The notes: generated by a model from the letters alone, not told the origin. Counted from the first letter of the stretch, positions 41,624-50,565 are shown. The stretch: 54,066 nucleotides of DNA from Nocardia anaemiae NBRC 100462 (GCF_001612725.1 NZ_BDAZ01000074.1:1-54066); one strand, 5' to 3'. Made by a program: numbers and translations.

Positions 41624-41709
41624 GAGCAGCCCCTTCCCTGAGTCGACACCTCAAGACTCGCACACGAGACACCGCCACCACACGCCGGGCCACCACACGC
41701 GACGAAATG

Positions 41710-41789
41710 AGTTGCTGTCGCATACCCAGTGCCAACCTCGCACACCCCATAGCGTGTGCGAAGTAATGACTGGATATGCGACAGCAACT
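41710..41789. repeat. 80-bp interrupted palindrome
   Basis: A single axis near 41749.5 relates three arm pairs: AGTTGCTGTCGCATA (41710-41724) with TATGCGACAGCAACT (41775-41789), CAGT (41727-41730) with ACTG (41769-41772), and CGCACAC (41739-41745) with GTGTGCG (41754-41760). It lies 18 bp beyond the lipase stop. It could be a terminator, a small-RNA hairpin or a miniature transposable element. No T tract follows on either strand. Confidence 0.75.
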
Positions 41790-41807
41790 GCGAGACCGTT
41801 GACGCGG

Positions 41808-42983
41808 TCAGGCGACGCCCATCCACGTGTCGATCCGGTCGATCGCGCCGGGGGTGAAGGCGCAGGTGACGTGGTCGCACGGCAACAGGGTCAAAGACAC
41901 ATCCACTCCGGCGCTCTTCCATTGTTGCTGTAGTGCTTGCGCGCCCGCCGCTGGAATCCATTCGTCGAACAGGCCGTGCCACAGGTAGATCGGCATGGTC
42001 GGGGTCAGGCCACCGGCTTTGGTTTCGCGGTATATGCGTTGGACGATGTCGGTGGGGTATGGGTCGACCTTGGTCAGTGTGCGCAGCGCGACGGGCGCGG
42101 CACCGAGCAGGGCGGCGCTGGAGCACAGGTTCTTGTTTTCCTGCGCGGTCCGCACTCCGAGGTCGTTGAGCAGATCGAAGGCCTCGGGTGTGGCTCGGGC
42201 GACCCCGAGCGCCGCCATCAGATACAGCGCTCCGGCGGGCGGTTTGCCGTCCATCGTCTTGCGCAGCAGGCTCAGATCGGCGGGTGTGCCACCGGCGGCG
42301 GCGCCGAGGATGCGCAGTTCGGGGGCGTAGGTGGGCTGTAGCTGTGCGGCCCATACGGTGGCGATGGCGCCGCCGCTGTAGCCGATCATCGTGGCGGGGC
42401 TGCCGGTCAGTCCGGCCGCCGGAAACCGCAGTGCGGCCCGGATTCCGTCGAGCACTTCGCGTGCCTGGGTGGGCCCGTGCGCGTAGGCCATTTTCGGGCC
42501 CTGGTAGTCGGTCATCACCACCGCGTAACCGTGGCCGAGCAGTTGGCGGGTGATATCGGGCGCTTCGATGGAGACCGAATGGGTCAGTTGGTAGGACGGA
42601 TTGCATTGCAGCCCAACGCTGTCGATCGCGTAGTTGTTGCTGACGACGCGGCCGTTCCAGGTCTTCGGTTTCATGATGGTGGTGATCGCGGCGATCGAGG
42701 TGCCGTCCGCGGCGGTGGATTTGAACCACACCTGCCAGGCGGCGAAGTCGTTGGTGGCGGCCAGCGGCGGCAGGATCTGCACCGATCGCGAGGACAGGAT
42801 CGCGCCGTTGGGCAGAGTGTCGGTATCGAAATGCTGATCGAGGTAGGTGTCGCCGGTCGGGTCGGGATCGTATTTCGCGTAGTCACCGCTGTCGGCCGCC
42901 GCGAGTGCCGAGGCGGCGAACATGGTGAGCGCCAGGGTGGTCGCGACGCAGAGGGCGCGCCGCGGCAGCCGAAACATGAACAT
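41808..42983 (-). CDS. Secreted lipase (LIP family)
   Basis: The ATG at 42983 (MFMFRLPRRALCVATTLALT) gives a Sec signal ending ASALAAADSG; a further ATG lies seven codons upstream. The mature part of about 360 residues matches the fungal-type secretory lipase family common in mycobacteria and nocardiae: AWQVWFKSTAADGTSIAAIT, GYAVVMTDYQGPKMAYAHG, MIGYSGGAIATVWAAQL (nucleophile Ser), IYLWHGLFDEWIPAAGAQAL (Asp) and LLPCDHVTCAF (His). It hydrolyses extracellular acylglycerols or esters. Monocistronic. Confidence 0.92.
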   Translation of the reverse strand: MFMFRLPRRALCVATTLALTMFAASALAAADSGDYAKYDPDPTGDTYLDQHFDTDTLPNGAILSSRSVQILPPLAATNDFAAWQVWFKSTAADGTSIAAITTIMKPKTWNGRVVSNNYAIDSVGLQCNPSYQLTHSVSIEAPDITRQLLGHGYAVVMTDYQGPKMAYAHGPTQAREVLDGIRAALRFPAAGLTGSPATMIGYSGGAIATVWAAQLQPTYAPELRILGAAAGGTPADLSLLRKTMDGKPPAGALYLMAALGVARATPEAFDLLNDLGVRTAQENKNLCSSAALLGAAPVALRTLTKVDPYPTDIVQRIYRETKAGGLTPTMPIYLWHGLFDEWIPAAGAQALQQQWKSAGVDVSLTLLPCDHVTCAFTPGAIDRIDTWMGVA

Positions 42984-43266
42984 CTCACTCTTTCGCTCGA
43001 ACAACGCGCTGACCGGGACACCGCGTCGGCAGAGGTTAAACCAACCGACGCCGCCACACCGCGGATTTCACGATCAACTTCGAAATCCAGTCCCGTCGCA
43101 TCCGACCCGCTCGGCGTGTCAACGGTCGAGGGTGTTGCCGGTGCGGCGGCCGACTGCGTGGACCTGCTCACCCGCCACGCACTTTTGGCACCGAGTCGCT
43201 CCACGCGCGACCGGGCTGGCCACGCGATCGCTGTACACGTCTGGGACAGTGGCCTACATTGCTGGC

Positions 43267-43980
43267 ATGGACACCATCGAGCTCGACGCACCGGACGGCG
43301 CTCTCGAGGCGGTTCTGGCCCGCCCGACCGGCGACGGCCCGTGGCCCGGTGTCGTGGTGCTCCACGATGGTGCCGGGTTCGGCCCGGATATCCGCGGCAA
43401 TGTCGAAATGCTGGCCGACTACGGCTATCTCACGATTGCCCCGAACCTGTTCGCCCATGGGCGGGTGCGTTGTATCCGCGCGGTGATGCGGTCGTTGATC
43501 TTCACCGGCGATAGTCCGACGATCCGGGAGATCCTCGCCGCCCGCGACCGGCTCCTCGCCGATCCCGACTGCACCGGCAAGACCGCCGTCATCGGCTTCT
43601 GCATGGGTGGCGGCTTCGCATTGCTCACCGCCCCAATGGGTTTCGACGCGGCGGCGCCGTTCTATCCGGGCCTCTACGGTGACTACCGCGCCCAGCTCGA
43701 TGGCGCATGCCCGGTGGTGGCCAGCTACGCCCAGCGCGACCCGTCGCTTCTCGGCGCGGGCCGCAAGCTCGATCGCGCGCTGACCGATCTCGGCGTCGAG
43801 CACGACATCAAGACCTATCCGGGCACCATGCACGGCTTCGCGAACGTCTTCACTATCGACCCGGTCCTGCGGGTCGCCGGTCTCGGTTACGACGCCGAGG
43901 CCACCCGAGACGCCTGGCACCGCATCTTCGCGTTCTTCGACAAGCACCTGACGAGCGCCGCGGACGACGGGTCCGGGTAG
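43267..43980 (+). CDS. Dienelactone hydrolase-family protein
   Basis: The 237-residue protein has the DLH alpha/beta fold: WPGVVVLHDGAGFGPDIRGN, YGYLTIAPNLFAHGRVRCIR, AVIGFCMGGGFALLTAP (nucleophile Cys), VVASYAQRDPSLLGAGRKLD (Asp) and YPGTMHGFANVFTID (His). The Cys-Asp-His triad is complete. It is cytoplasmic and cleaves lactones or esters from aromatic degradation; the substrate here is unknown. It stands alone, with 280 bp upstream to the divergent lipase. Bases 43981-44141 hold no gene. Confidence 0.92.
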   Translation: MDTIELDAPDGALEAVLARPTGDGPWPGVVVLHDGAGFGPDIRGNVEMLADYGYLTIAPNLFAHGRVRCIRAVMRSLIFTGDSPTIREILAARDRLLADPDCTGKTAVIGFCMGGGFALLTAPMGFDAAAPFYPGLYGDYRAQLDGACPVVASYAQRDPSLLGAGRKLDRALTDLGVEHDIKTYPGTMHGFANVFTIDPVLRVAGLGYDAEATRDAWHRIFAFFDKHLTSAADDGSG

Positions 43981-44141
43981 CGCGCTGGCCTCGGTGCATG
44001 CCGCAACCCGATGACCATTCGGCGGCCCGGCCACCGATCCGATCCGCCGACACTGCCAGCCACCCTGCGCAGCGGGAACGGCCAGAACAGGCGGCACCCC
44101 TTATCGGTGGATCCCAGCGCGCTTGCCCACACCCGGCGCCA

Positions 44142-44924
44142 TCATTCTCCGCGCCACTGCGGCGCACGCTTCTCGGCGAACGCGCGCGGTCCTTCCAGCG
44201 CGTCTGTGCTGGCGAAGACCGGTCGCGCCTCCTGCCAGCTCATCTCCCACATCGGCGCATCCCAGTCGGAGCCGAATTCGTTGCCGCGGTGCATGATTCG
44301 CTTGGACGCGCGCACCGACAGCGGCGCGTTGGCGGCGATCGTCTCGGCGAGCGCTATCGCGGTGGGCAGCACCTGGTCGGCCGGGACGACCCGGTTGACC
44401 AGCCCCCAGTGCGCTGCCGCCGCGGCATCGATCGGCGCTCCGGTCAGCACCATCTCGTGGGCGATCTTGGGTGGGATCTGGCGCGGCAGGCGCAGTACGC
44501 CACCCGCGGCGGCGAACAATCCTCTGGTCACCTCGGGCAGTCCGAGTTCGGTTTCGGCGCTCATCACCGCGAGATCGCAGGCCAACACGATCTCGGTGCC
44601 ACCGCCGAGGGCGAATCCGTTGACCGCGGCGATGAGCGGTTTGTCGATGAAATGCTGGACCAGCCCGGCGAATCCGTATTCCGGGTGCCGCGGGTCGTGG
44701 ATTCCGTTGCCGCGCGCCAGTTCTTTGAGGTCCGCACCCGCGCAGAACGCGCGACCGGCTCCGGTGATCACCCCGACCCGCAGTTGCGGATCGGTCGCCA
44801 ACTGTTCGAGTGCCGCGCCGACGGCGCTCGAGAGCGCGGAGTTCACCGCGTTCATCGCCTCGGGCCGGTTCAGTGTGATGATCGCGATGTGGCCCTGGCG
44901 TCGCAGGGTGGCGGCCTCGGTCAT
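44142..44924 (-). CDS. Enoyl-CoA hydratase (crotonase family)
   Basis: The 260-residue enzyme has crotonase landmarks: IAIITLNRPEAMNAVNSALS, GAGRAFCAGADLKEL (oxyanion hole), FALGGGTEIVLACDLAVMSA and LGLPEVTRGLFAAAGGVLRL. The first catalytic Glu position reads GGGTE and the second Glu is in GLPEV, so hydratase chemistry is plausible. It is the third gene of a TetR-crotonase-crotonase unit (38 nt after the previous gene), probably for fatty-acid or branched acyl-CoA oxidation. Confidence 0.9.
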   Translation of the reverse strand: MTEAATLRRQGHIAIITLNRPEAMNAVNSALSSAVGAALEQLATDPQLRVGVITGAGRAFCAGADLKELARGNGIHDPRHPEYGFAGLVQHFIDKPLIAAVNGFALGGGTEIVLACDLAVMSAETELGLPEVTRGLFAAAGGVLRLPRQIPPKIAHEMVLTGAPIDAAAAAHWGLVNRVVPADQVLPTAIALAETIAANAPLSVRASKRIMHRGNEFGSDWDAPMWEMSWQEARPVFASTDALEGPRAFAEKRAPQWRGE

Positions 44925-44962
44925 GTCGGGCTCCTCTGTTGATTTGTTGCGAACCTACCGGT

Positions 44963-45622
44963 TTACGACCCGGATTCGGTCAGCTCGGCCACGACCGGAC
45001 CGAACATGGTGTTCTTGATCGCGCCCAGTGTCGCGGGATCCTTGCCGCCGAGCGGTGCGAGCATCGCGAGGGCTGCGGTGGCGACCGCACCTTCGCCCGC
45101 GGTGGCGTCGACGATATCCAGGTCCGAGGCATCGATGCCGCCGAAGCGGCGGCCGGTGGTCATCGCGGCCACCGAGGCCTTGGGTGTCAGCTTGGACTGG
45201 ATCAGCGCGGCCATGCCCGGGGTGAACGGGATGCGGATATCGACCTCGGGCAGGCAGAAGAAGCCGCGGTCGGCGCGCATCACCCGATAGTCGTGAGCCA
45301 GAGCGAGCATGGCCCCGGCGCCGAAGGCGTGTCCGGGCAGTGCGGCGGCGGTGGGGATGGGCAGGGTGAGCACGCGGGCGAACAGGGCCTGCACCCGGCC
45401 GATGTACCACTGGGTGCGCTCACCGTTGGCGAGCAGCCAGTCCAGGTCCAGGCCGTTGGAGTAGAACTTGCCGCTGGCGGTGGTCACCAGAGCGTGTGCG
45501 TCCTCGGCGAGTGCGGTATCCAGGTGGGCCTCGACCGCGTCGAGAAACTCCGGGCTGAAACGGTTTTCGTCGTCGCCGAGGTCGAGGACGGCGATCTTTT
45601 CGTGGTAGGTCAGTGTGGTCAT
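44963..45622 (-). CDS. Short crotonase-family protein (enoyl-CoA hydratase/isomerase)
   Basis: The 219-residue protein is shorter than usual crotonases. ALVTTASGKFYSNGLDLDWL gives the first oxyanion strand and LPGHAFGAGAMLALAHDYRV the second. RGFFCLPEVDIRIPFTPGMA follows, with Glu in LPEV. Its features match delta3,delta2-enoyl-CoA isomerase-like (ECI/PEX-type) proteins more than hydratases. The start overlaps the TetR stop by 4 nt, so it is translationally coupled to its likely repressor. Confidence 0.87.
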   Translation of the reverse strand: MTTLTYHEKIAVLDLGDDENRFSPEFLDAVEAHLDTALAEDAHALVTTASGKFYSNGLDLDWLLANGERTQWYIGRVQALFARVLTLPIPTAAALPGHAFGAGAMLALAHDYRVMRADRGFFCLPEVDIRIPFTPGMAALIQSKLTPKASVAAMTTGRRFGGIDASDLDIVDATAGEGAVATAALAMLAPLGGKDPATLGAIKNTMFGPVVAELTESGS

Positions 45623-46257
45623 GGTGTTCCTTGCTCCTGGGGTTGTTCGGGTGGGCCGACCGCGAGCACCGCGCGCACGGCGGCGCGAAGGTGTTCGCGG
45701 GCAATGGGTTTGGTGATGCGGTCGCGGCGCAGCAGGATGCCGGTCGGCAGATCGACGACGCAGGTGGTGATCACATCGACGGCGGCGGCATCACCGCGAC
45801 CCCACAGGGCGCGCGAGAGCCGGATGAGCAGCGCCACCAGCGCGTCATCGGTTCCGGCGAGTTCGGCTTCGACCTGTTCGGGCAGTTCGTCGCCGAGTAG
45901 TTCCTCGCGCGAGACGGTCAGCAGCAGTTTCGAGGAGTCCGGGTATCGCCGCGCGAACTCCACCGGTGTCTCGGCCGCGGCCACCACCGCCTCGAGCGCG
46001 GGTGCGGTGTCCTCGCTCGCGGACAGATGCGCCTCGACCGATTCGGTCTGCATCTGCAGAAACCGCCGCGCCGCCCGTAACCAGCTGCGCCCGAGCAGTT
46101 CCGCGCGCGAGCCGAAGGTGTGATAGATCGCGCCGTTGGATACGCCGGTCGCCGCCGCGACAGCCCTGATGGTGACCGCCGCGGGACCCGAGCGCACCGC
46201 CAGCGACTGCGCGGCATCGAGCACGGTGTCGGGGTCATGGGTCCGCGGGCGGGGCAT
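45619..46257 (-). CDS. TetR-family autoregulator of the crotonase operon
   Basis: ATG 46257 (MPRPRTHDPDTVLDAAQSLA). The roughly 212-residue protein has the TetR HTH AVTIRAVAAATGVSNGAIYH followed by TFGSRAELLGRSWL. It heads an operon with two crotonases and overlaps the first by 4 nt. A 26-bp perfect palindrome lies 8 bp before its start codon, overlapping a TATAGT element placed 6 nt from the ATG, so leaderless transcription with autorepression is likely. The inducer is probably an acyl-CoA, inferred from the operon. Confidence 0.9.
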   Translation of the reverse strand: MPRPRTHDPDTVLDAAQSLAVRSGPAAVTIRAVAAATGVSNGAIYHTFGSRAELLGRSWLRAARRFLQMQTESVEAHLSASEDTAPALEAVVAAAETPVEFARRYPDSSKLLLTVSREELLGDELPEQVEAELAGTDDALVALLIRLSRALWGRGDAAAVDVITTCVVDLPTGILLRRDRITKPIAREHLRAAVRAVLAVGPPEQPQEQGTP

Positions 46258-46265
46258 GCCACGAC

Positions 46266-46291
46266 TATAACAGAGCAATTGCTCTGTTATA
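46266..46291. promoter_or_regulatory. 26-bp perfect palindrome, TetR operator
   Basis: The half site TATAACAGAGCAA is repeated exactly in inverse with no spacer. It sits just upstream of the TetR ATG (46257) and overlaps TATAGT on the minus strand, which is 6 nt from that ATG. Perfect symmetry of this length is typical of TetR operators. Confidence 0.85.
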
Positions 46292-46474
46292 AATCGGCAT
46301 CGCACCGGCAAACCCGCTTCCGCTATGGCACTGCATGTTTCGCCCGGTCACGGGTACTTTCGCGGTGCGGCGACGCCCGGGCGTGGACTTCGTGACGTTG
46401 CAGCGCGACGGCAATACGATGAGGTACTGTCTGGTCCTCCGCCTTGCCCGCACGAACAGAAACGGCGCCTGCGT

Positions 46475-47029
46475 ATGTCACGAGTGGTCACCAAGGAGCA
46501 GTACTTCGACACCGCTCTGGAGGTCTTGGCCGAACTCGGCTTCAAAGGCCTCAATATCGGCGTGCTGTGCCGCCGACTCGGGGTGACCAGCGGTTCGTTC
46601 TACCACCATTTCGGCAGCTGGCAGGGGTTCGTGGACGCGCTGCTCGAGCATTGGGAGAACCGCCAGGTCATCATCCTGCGCACGCTGAACTTCAACCAGG
46701 GCAATCCCGACGACGACATCCGCGCCATGTCCGACCTCGCCGCGGGCCTGCACCACGCCGCCGAGGCCGCGATCCGCGCCTGGGCGGCCAATGACGAATC
46801 GGTGAATCTGGCGCTCAAGCGTGTCGACGAATCGCGCCGCCGCACCGTGCACAAGGCGATCAAAGGTGTTGTGGGCGATGAGGAAACCACCGCGGTGGTC
46901 ACCGCACTCGGTATGTCGATGCTGATCGGCTACCAGCAGATCGCCGCGAGGGAGGACATTTCACTGGATCAGCTGTTGGCCCAGTACGCGCGGTTGATCT
47001 ACTCCCACGCCCGCCGCTCAGCCGAGTAG
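46475..47029 (+). CDS. TetR-family regulator
   Basis: ATG 46475 (MSRVVTKEQYFDTALEVLAE) is preferred to the longer frame from 46325. The 184-residue protein has the TetR HTH GFKGLNIGVLCRRLGVTSGS with FYHHFGSWQGFVDALLEHWE. The C-terminal domain is short. It is divergent from the previous TetR operon with 217 bp between the start codons and convergent with the antiporter, whose stop lies inside its last codons (12-bp overlap). Targets unknown; the shared divergent promoter region makes it a possible co-regulator of the crotonase operon. Confidence 0.87.
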   Translation: MSRVVTKEQYFDTALEVLAELGFKGLNIGVLCRRLGVTSGSFYHHFGSWQGFVDALLEHWENRQVIILRTLNFNQGNPDDDIRAMSDLAAGLHHAAEAAIRAWAANDESVNLALKRVDESRRRTVHKAIKGVVGDEETTAVVTALGMSMLIGYQQIAAREDISLDQLLAQYARLIYSHARRSAE

Positions 47030-48874
47030 CTCGTCGACATAGCACCACCGCCACGCCTCGCCCGGCTCCACACTGCGCATCACCGGATGTCCGGTGCTGC
47101 CGTAGTGTTTGGTCGCGTGATTGCCCACCGAGGAGTCACAGCAGGCAATGTGCCCGCACGACAGGCACATTCGCAGATGCACCCAGGTATACCCCTCAGC
47201 GATGCATTCCTTGCACTCGTCGGGTTCGGTGGGCTCACGCACCAAAGGCGCGGACTCCAGATGCGCGCAGCTGTCGACCGCCGCTGGGGCGGCGAGCGGT
47301 TCGACGCGTTCCTCTTCGGTTTCGTCGAAGCGGTCGATCATCGATTCCTCGAGATCGAGCCGCGACAGCACATACTGCAGGATCTCGTAGTCCGCGCCGC
47401 CCGAATCCCGCACGCGCAGTACCGTTTCCCGTTCCGCGCGCAGCATCTCCAGCCGCAGTCGCCGATATTCGGCGGTCGGTGTCGCCAGTTCCGATTCCGA
47501 GCGGCCCAGGCGTTCCCAGGCCGCGTTGGTCTTCCAGGTGACCCGATCGCGCAGCTGTTCGACGACACCCGGCGGCGTATCAGCGGTGATGTGCTTGTCC
47601 AGTTCGGCCAGTCCGGCCGCGGTCGCCTGCTGCAGCAGATTCGCCTTCTGCAGTGCGTTTTCCGCGCGACTCGGGCCACGCACATGTAGCCGCCGCACCA
47701 ACCACGGCAGCGAAGTCCCTTGCAGCAGTAGCGTTCCCGCGACCACGACGAGCGCGAGCAATTTGAGCACCGGCAGTTGCGGGTCGGCGGGCAGCAGCAG
47801 TACCGCCGCCAGGGTGACCACACCGCGCATGCCCGCCCACGACACCACCACCGGATGACTCAGCGGCACATCGGCATTCGACAATCCGAGCTTGCGCGAG
47901 AGCAACGCCACCGGGAACACCCACAGCGGCCGCGACAGCATCGCCGCCAACATGACCGCCACCGCCGCCACTATCAGGGTGCGGTGATCGAGGCCGCTGT
48001 TCCACGCGCCCTCGATGATGGCGCGCATCTGCAGCCCGATCATCAGGAAGACGACGCTCTCGAGAATGAATTGGATGGTGCGCCAATTGGTGCGTTCGGC
48101 GATCCGGGAGGCGGCGCTCTGCCACACCGGCGCCCCGTGCCCCAGGACCATGCCGCAGGTCACCACGGCGATCACACCGGAGGCTTCGATCCCCTCGGCG
48201 GGCAGATAGGCGACGAACGGCGCCAGGAACGACAGCGTGGTGTCCAGCACCGGATCGGTGATCCGCCAGCGCAGCATCGCCAGCAGATAGGCGACCACGA
48301 TGCCGACCGCCGCACCACCGCCCGCGGCGAGCAGGAAGTCACCACCGGCCTTCCACACCGACACCGTGCCCGCGGCCGCCGCGATGGCGGTGCGCACCGT
48401 CACCAGTGCGGTCGCGTCGTTGAACATCGACTCGTCTTCGAGGATGGTGACGATCCGGCGCGGCATGCCGATGCGCCGCGCGATCCCGGTCGCGGCCACC
48501 GCATCGGTCGGTGCGACCACTGCGCCCAGTGCCACCGCCAGCGCGAACGGTACCGGCAGCAGCCACCACACCACCGCCGCGACCGCGAACGTACTGAACA
48601 GCACCAGACCCACCGACAGCAGCGCGATGGTGCGCGCATTGGCCCGGAAATCGACCAGGGAGGTGCGGATCGCCGAGGTGTAGAGCAGCGGCGGCAGGAA
48701 ACCCAGCAGGATGACTTCGGGATCCGGGTGCACCTGGGGAACGTGCGGCAAATACGACGCGACCACCCCGGCCAGGGTCAACACCAGCGGTTCGGATATC
48801 CCGAACCGTCGCGCGAGCGCCGCGAGCGACGCCGCCGACGCGACTAGAACAACGAGGCCGATCGCGACATGCAC
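47018..48874 (-). CDS. CPA1-type Na+/H+ antiporter with C-terminal UBP zinc finger
   Basis: GTG 48874 begins VHVAIGLVVLVASAASLAAL, the first membrane helix; the frame is open upstream. The roughly 618-residue protein has about 12 helices with the CPA1 signatures FLPPLLYTSAIRTSLVDFRA, GAVVAPTDAVAATGIARRIG and LEDESMFNDATALVTVRTAI (ND motif), then SWAGMRGVVTLAAVLLLP. A cytoplasmic helical region follows and then a zf-UBP domain: SCAHLESAP, CKECIAEGYTWVHLRMCLSC, GHIACCDSSVGNHATKHYG and GHPVMRSVEPGEAWRWCY. The metal ligands appear complete. The finger's bacterial role is unknown. Confidence 0.92.
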   Translation of the reverse strand: MHVAIGLVVLVASAASLAALARRFGISEPLVLTLAGVVASYLPHVPQVHPDPEVILLGFLPPLLYTSAIRTSLVDFRANARTIALLSVGLVLFSTFAVAAVVWWLLPVPFALAVALGAVVAPTDAVAATGIARRIGMPRRIVTILEDESMFNDATALVTVRTAIAAAAGTVSVWKAGGDFLLAAGGGAAVGIVVAYLLAMLRWRITDPVLDTTLSFLAPFVAYLPAEGIEASGVIAVVTCGMVLGHGAPVWQSAASRIAERTNWRTIQFILESVVFLMIGLQMRAIIEGAWNSGLDHRTLIVAAVAVMLAAMLSRPLWVFPVALLSRKLGLSNADVPLSHPVVVSWAGMRGVVTLAAVLLLPADPQLPVLKLLALVVVAGTLLLQGTSLPWLVRRLHVRGPSRAENALQKANLLQQATAAGLAELDKHITADTPPGVVEQLRDRVTWKTNAAWERLGRSESELATPTAEYRRLRLEMLRAERETVLRVRDSGGADYEILQYVLSRLDLEESMIDRFDETEEERVEPLAAPAAVDSCAHLESAPLVREPTEPDECKECIAEGYTWVHLRMCLSCGHIACCDSSVGNHATKHYGSTGHPVMRSVEPGEAWRWCYVDELLG

Positions 48875-49011
48875 GATGGCATTCTCGCAGAGCAAACACC
48901 CGGCTCGAAAAGACCATGCGGTACGTGACACGGTCAGGGTGGTTGGGTTCCCCGGAATGCCAGTGGCGGTAGCGTTCGCGCGCGATAGTTGTCGGCACGA
49001 AGGAGGTAGGC

Positions 49012-49902
49012 ATGGAAGAGTTTGCGTCCTGGCGGGCGAGCGGTCGGCGCCACACCCACCGCGGCCATCAGATCTTCTGGCAGGACAGCACCGGTGCCGG
49101 TGCGGGAAATCTGCTCTGCATCCACGGTTTCCCGACCGCATCCTGGGACTGGCATGCGATATGGCCGGGTCTGCGCGAGCGGTTCGCGCGGCTCATCGCC
49201 CCGGATATGATCGGCTTCGGCTGGTCGGCCAAACCCCGCAACTACGACTACCGGATCGCCGATCAGGCCGATCTCCACGAGAACCTGCTCCGTGAGCAGG
49301 GGATTTCCCGAACGCACATCCTGGCCCACGATTACGGCGACACCGTCGCCCAGGAGTTGCTGGCACGCGACGCGCAGCGCCGCGCCGACGGCGACGATTC
49401 GCTGGTGATCGAATCGGTATGCCTGCTCAACGGCGGACTGTTCCCCGAGGCGCACCACGCGCGTCCGGCGCAGAAGCTGCTGGCGAGTCCGCTGGGACCG
49501 CTGGTCGGGGTGCTGGGTACCGAGCGAGTCTTCCGCCGCGGCCTGGCCGGAGTGTTCGGTCCCGATACCCGTCCCAGTGTCCACGAGCTCGATCAATACT
49601 GGATCCTGTGGTGCAGCAGGCACGGTAAGAGCAACGGGCACAAGCTGATTCGCTATATGGGTGAGCGCAGGGCGAACCGGGCGCGCTGGGTGGGCGCGCT
49701 GGTCGAGGCGACGGTTCCGGTGCGGCTGATCGACGGTCTGCTCGACCCGGCATCGGGTGCCCATATGGTGCGCCGCTATCGCGAACTGATTCCGGATCCG
49801 GATGTGGTCGAGTTGCCGAAGGTCGGCCACTACCCCCAGCTCGAAGCCCCCAGGGAGACCTTGGCCGCGGTACTGGATTTCCACATCAGCCGCGTGCGAT
49901 AA
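49012..49902 (+). CDS. Alpha/beta hydrolase, epoxide hydrolase/dehalogenase type
   Basis: ATG 49012 follows GAAGGAGG. The 296-residue protein has NLLCIHGFPTASWDWHAIWP (oxyanion), LIAPDMIGFGWSAKP, THILAHDYGDTVAQELLARD with an Asp nucleophile in HDYGD, DGLLDPASGAHMV (second acid) and PKVGHYPQLEAP (His). The Asp nucleophile points to epoxide hydrolase or haloalkane dehalogenase chemistry rather than esterase. It is monocistronic, 138 bp from the antiporter's GTG start on the other strand. Confidence 0.9.
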   Translation: MEEFASWRASGRRHTHRGHQIFWQDSTGAGAGNLLCIHGFPTASWDWHAIWPGLRERFARLIAPDMIGFGWSAKPRNYDYRIADQADLHENLLREQGISRTHILAHDYGDTVAQELLARDAQRRADGDDSLVIESVCLLNGGLFPEAHHARPAQKLLASPLGPLVGVLGTERVFRRGLAGVFGPDTRPSVHELDQYWILWCSRHGKSNGHKLIRYMGERRANRARWVGALVEATVPVRLIDGLLDPASGAHMVRRYRELIPDPDVVELPKVGHYPQLEAPRETLAAVLDFHISRVR

Positions 49903-49918
49903 ACGGACACCCCCGCGT

Positions 49919-49934
49919 TATGGGGTGTCCCATA
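49919..49934. promoter_or_regulatory. Inverted repeat upstream of the TetR gene
   Basis: TATGGG and CCCATA flank GTGT, ending 10 bp before the TetR ATG. The same TATGG(N6)CCATA framework occurs at 50683-50698 in front of the crotonase gene, so this is a probable operator of the TetR at 49945. Confidence 0.7.
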
Positions 49935-49944
49935 CCATGGCTAC

Positions 49945-50565
49945 ATGGCAGCGACACGCCGATCGAACAAGGAGGCTCCCGCGCGCCCGCGTGACGCGCG
50001 GCGGCGGATGATCGAGGGCACGATCGAATCCCTGCGCGTGCACGGCGCGAGCGCCACCAGCGTGGACCGGGTGCTGGCCGATACCGGCGCGCCCCGCGGG
50101 TCGGTCTACCACCACTTTCCCGGCGGTCGCACCCAGCTGATCGCCGACGCGGTGACCGCGGCCGGTAATTCGATGTCGGAATTCATCGAAACGATCACCC
50201 GCGACAACGATCCGAGCACCGCGCTGGATATGTTCGTCGCGCTGTGGCGCCGGACCCTTGTCGAGAGCCAGTACCGTGCGGGCTGCCCGATCTTCGCCGT
50301 GGCCGTCGAAACCAATGACGACGCACCGGAATTCGCCGCCTCCGCCGCGGCGATCTTCGCCCGCTGGAATACCGCGCTCACCGATCTGCTCATCGGTCAC
50401 GGTCTCGACGCGGGGCGATCGCGGCGCCTGGCCACGCTCACCGTCGCTGCCGTCGAGGGGGCGATCGCGTTGTGTCGCGTCGAGCGTGCCACCACACCGC
50501 TCGAGGACACCGTCCACGAATTGCAAGCCCATCTCACGAGCGTCATCAACGCGTCCGAGCAGTAG
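49945..50565 (+). CDS. TetR-family regulator (LfrR/YcdC-type C-terminal domain)
   Basis: ATG 49945 (MAATRRSNKEAPARPRDARR). The 206-residue protein has HTH SLRVHGASATSVDRVLADTG followed by APRGSVYHHFPGGRTQLIAD, typical of the TetR subfamily with GSxYHHFPgGR. The ligand domain includes YRAGCPIFAVAVETNDDAPE, a marker of the TetR_C_LmrA/YxaF-like group. An inverted repeat lies just before its start, and a second one precedes the downstream crotonase in the same orientation, so it likely controls both. Ends 182 bp before the crotonase. Confidence 0.9.
   Translation: MAATRRSNKEAPARPRDARRRMIEGTIESLRVHGASATSVDRVLADTGAPRGSVYHHFPGGRTQLIADAVTAAGNSMSEFIETITRDNDPSTALDMFVALWRRTLVESQYRAGCPIFAVAVETNDDAPEFAASAAAIFARWNTALTDLLIGHGLDAGRSRRLATLTVAAVEGAIALCRVERATTPLEDTVHELQAHLTSVINASEQ

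Noticed and set aside
41734..41767. Inner CGCACAC/GTGTGCG hairpin as an isolated terminator
   Set aside because: It shares its axis with the outer 15-bp arms, so it is better treated as the core of the larger palindrome.
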